Part shown: positions 6,304 through 7,766 of the stretch, piece after piece | Layout: each line of letters starts with the position of its first letter | Position numbering within the stretch: the first letter of the stretch is position 1 | Assembly: GCA_003141915.1 (NCBI GenBank) | Contig: PLNY01000177.1 | Span: forward strand, 2,753-10,518 | Origin: Anaerolineae bacterium | GTDB lineage: Bacteria; Chloroflexota; Anaerolineae; Anaerolineales; Villigracilaceae | DNA: 7,766 nucleotides | Direction: 5' to 3' | Notes under the pieces: model-generated | Database searches by the model: none | What the model was told of the DNA's origin: nothing | Seen by the model: only the letters and a program-made list of their open reading frames with translations | Program-made: the position numbers and the translations under genes

Positions 6304-7766
6304 TTACTTTGTTATCCCTAGCAACCTCGGGAACCAATACCACAACAAATTAGCGGCGGGCTTGCCGTGCACCGAGGCGGATTTATCCTGCAGGGCGGCA
6401 GGCGGGTAAAAACCTCGGCTCACGATGCCTCCGACCCATGGGTGCGTGTTGATGGCGTTGAACATCGCTTCGTAAAGATCATACTGGCTTTGTAAATCCA
6501 CGGAAGCGGACGCTGGATTGTTCGGTTCGTTGAGGTCGAGCCAATCGAGACATCCGCCTTTGCCGTCGCTGATGCATCCTGTCGTCACGCCGCCCGCGGA
6601 TGGATAAGCCAGCGCAATGATGATCGGCTTGTTGACCAGCGAAGCCAACGGCGAGATTTCGTTATCGAGCAATTTGCCAGCCTGATTGAGAAGATCAGTT
6701 TTGGACGCGCCGGCTTGGGCGGCGAGCGGCGCGCTCCACAACAAATAAATCCCATCTATATCTTGGAAGAAACTCAATGACGTATTCAGCTTGCCCGGCG
6801 TATAAGGCAACGCCCATAGGATTTTTCCGTTGAAATGCGTGCGGACTTCCGTAATGATGGTTGTCCAGCGCGTATCTGCATCGCTCGGCACGCCGGACGG
6901 AGTGCCATCGAGCAGAGTGCCATTTGGCAGGGCGGGGCTGATCCACGTTCCGCCGCCGAGGATGAGCATCTGCGCGCCGGATTGGGTTGCAAGGTCGGCG
7001 TAATTATCGGCAAAGGCTTGATAATGATCGAACCAGTTGTTCCACCAATTTGCATCGCGCGGCGCGGACTTCCAAAAGGTATTCGCATCTGTGGCGAAGT
7101 GCGCGATGGGGAAGATACCCACATTCAAATTCATGGCGCGTGCCTGGCTGACCATCACGGCTGAATCGACCCATAGCGGATCGCTGCCGGGAATGGGCGA
7201 GAATGTTAAAGGATTGTTGTTTGAAAATGTCCAGGAGGGGGCCATGAAAACCCAGTTCGCTCCCAGGCCCTTCGCGTTTTGAATCGCTTGCGGATAATAA
7301 TAAGACCAGTTGGGGCGATAGTCCGGTTGAAACTCGATCCCGCTCACAAATCCGGCTGGACGCGCCGTGATCTGCGCGCCGACCAGCGGTGTAGTATCTG
7401 CTCCCAACCATTTCCACGAACTGACCGTATCTTGAATATCCTGAGGCGTGAGACTGGTCGCGATTTCATGGCCGCTTGCGGACGCGCCCGCGGTGGACGA
7501 ATCATCGCTACTGCCGCATTGTCCGTTGCGGCAATAGCGATAATGAAATGTGCCGAGCATGTTGAGCGGACTGTAGAGTCGATAGACCCATTGATTATTG
7601 CCAAGCGGCCACATCGGAATGGGTTCCGTCCAGCCGTATGGATTGAATTGGATATAAACAAGATCGCCGACCGGCGTGGTGGATGGCACAGTCACTTGAA
7701 AAAGAATCGGTGAGGATGCGCCCGCGTGCCAAGTCTCGACTGTATCTTGAATCAAAGTATCCTGTG
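6304..7766 (-). CDS. Secreted-type GH113-like barrel protein with starch-binding-like domain (5' end outside window)
   Basis: The minus frame is open to the right edge, so the N-terminus (and any signal peptide) is missing; the TTG at 7753-7755 is not a credible start. Numbering from that codon, 483 residues are present. Residues 15-85 (SPILFQVTVPSTTPVGD, PMWPLGNNQWVYRL, GTFHYRYCRNGQC) have the pattern of a CBM20-like starch-binding fold, with a likely C75-C80 disulfide. Residues 138-450 resemble a GH113-type TIM barrel: an early YPQAIQNAKGLGANWVFMAPSW strand (154-175), SQARAMNLNVGIFP (203-216), WWNNWFDHYQAFADNYADLA (237-256), LILGGG (264-269), KPIIIALAYPS (376-386), SQYDLYEAMFNAI (423-435) and WVGGIVSRGFYPP (440-452). 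The C-terminus KPAANLLWYWFPRLLG follows. The expected acid/base Glu after LILGG and the nucleophile Glu in the IIIALAY strand are both absent, so hydrolase activity is doubtful. A polysaccharide-binding role is an alternative. Confidence 0.7.
   Translation of the reverse strand, partial: QDTLIQDTVETWHAGASSPILFQVTVPSTTPVGDLVYIQFNPYGWTEPIPMWPLGNNQWVYRLYSPLNMLGTFHYRYCRNGQCGSSDDSSTAGASASGHEIATSLTPQDIQDTVSSWKWLGADTTPLVGAQITARPAGFVSGIEFQPDYRPNWSYYYPQAIQNAKGLGANWVFMAPSWTFSNNNPLTFSPIPGSDPLWVDSAVMVSQARAMNLNVGIFPIAHFATDANTFWKSAPRDANWWNNWFDHYQAFADNYADLATQSGAQMLILGGGTWISPALPNGTLLDGTPSGVPSDADTRWTTIITEVRTHFNGKILWALPYTPGKLNTSLSFFQDIDGIYLLWSAPLAAQAGASKTDLLNQAGKLLDNEISPLASLVNKPIIIALAYPSAGGVTTGCISDGKGGCLDWLDLNEPNNPASASVDLQSQYDLYEAMFNAINTHPWVGGIVSRGFYPPAALQDKSASVHGKPAANLLWYWFPRLLGITK

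Noticed and set aside
6059..6409. Plus-strand open frame of 116 codons across the moeA/hydrolase junction.
   Set aside because: It runs antisense through the end of the hydrolase-like gene and its decayed copy, has no RBS or recognisable domain, and its apparent internal repeat is explained by the duplicated 3' end.
7004..7417. Several open frames on both strands within the hydrolase-like gene.
   Set aside because: They are GC-rich shadows of the 6304-7766 minus-strand frame, lacking RBS and family motifs.

Overview
The window looks like a chromosomal segment of an uncultured or environmental bacterium of moderate GC content. My best guess is the Chloroflexota (Anaerolineae-like). The guess rests on overall feel: a stand-alone proline dehydrogenase, a GT-C membrane glycosyltransferase, a secreted TIM-barrel hydrolase-like protein with a starch-binding-like domain, and degenerate 'cttcgtgtctttgtgg' and 'gcagattacgcagat' intergenic repeats. 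No rRNA marker is present, so this is inference. I recognise no CRISPR array, tRNA, rRNA, transposase or phage gene.

Layout, left to right. (1) 1-747 (+) is the C-terminal part of a proline dehydrogenase cut by the window edge, followed by a convincing Rho-independent terminator at 761-803. (2) 820-3166 (+) is a two-gene unit: a PTR1/FolM-like pteridine reductase with an Asp-Tyr-Lys catalytic set, then, four bases after its stop, a 538-residue multi-pass GT-C glycosyltransferase. (3) 3204-3677 (+) is a DinB-superfamily four-helix-bundle protein with three putative metal-binding His. (4) 3678-3773 holds a structured intergenic repeat ending at the start of a class I/II PLP-dependent aminotransferase (3774-4886). 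(5) 4887-4966 is a second degenerate repeat leading into a UbiA-like membrane prenyltransferase (4967-5848), whose first Asp-rich motif is eroded. (6) 5852-6059 is a broken start of moeA (molybdopterin molybdotransferase), with a frameshift and loss of the last five-sixths of the gene. (7) 6060-6303 has no intact gene, but on the minus strand it carries a decayed copy of the 3' end of the next gene. (8) 6304-7766 (-) is a large extracellular-type protein with a starch-binding-like domain and a GH113-like barrel, cut by the right edge of the window.

The plus-strand genes do not form one pathway; they read as a loose co-directional series separated by repeats. The most unusual part is 5850-7766. 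There a truncated moeA converges on a hydrolase-like gene that has lost the two expected catalytic glutamates, and a tandem remnant of that gene's own C-terminus lies between them. The UbiA-like enzyme with half its metal-binding site replaced and the bistable repeat upstream of the aminotransferase are the other points worth following up.
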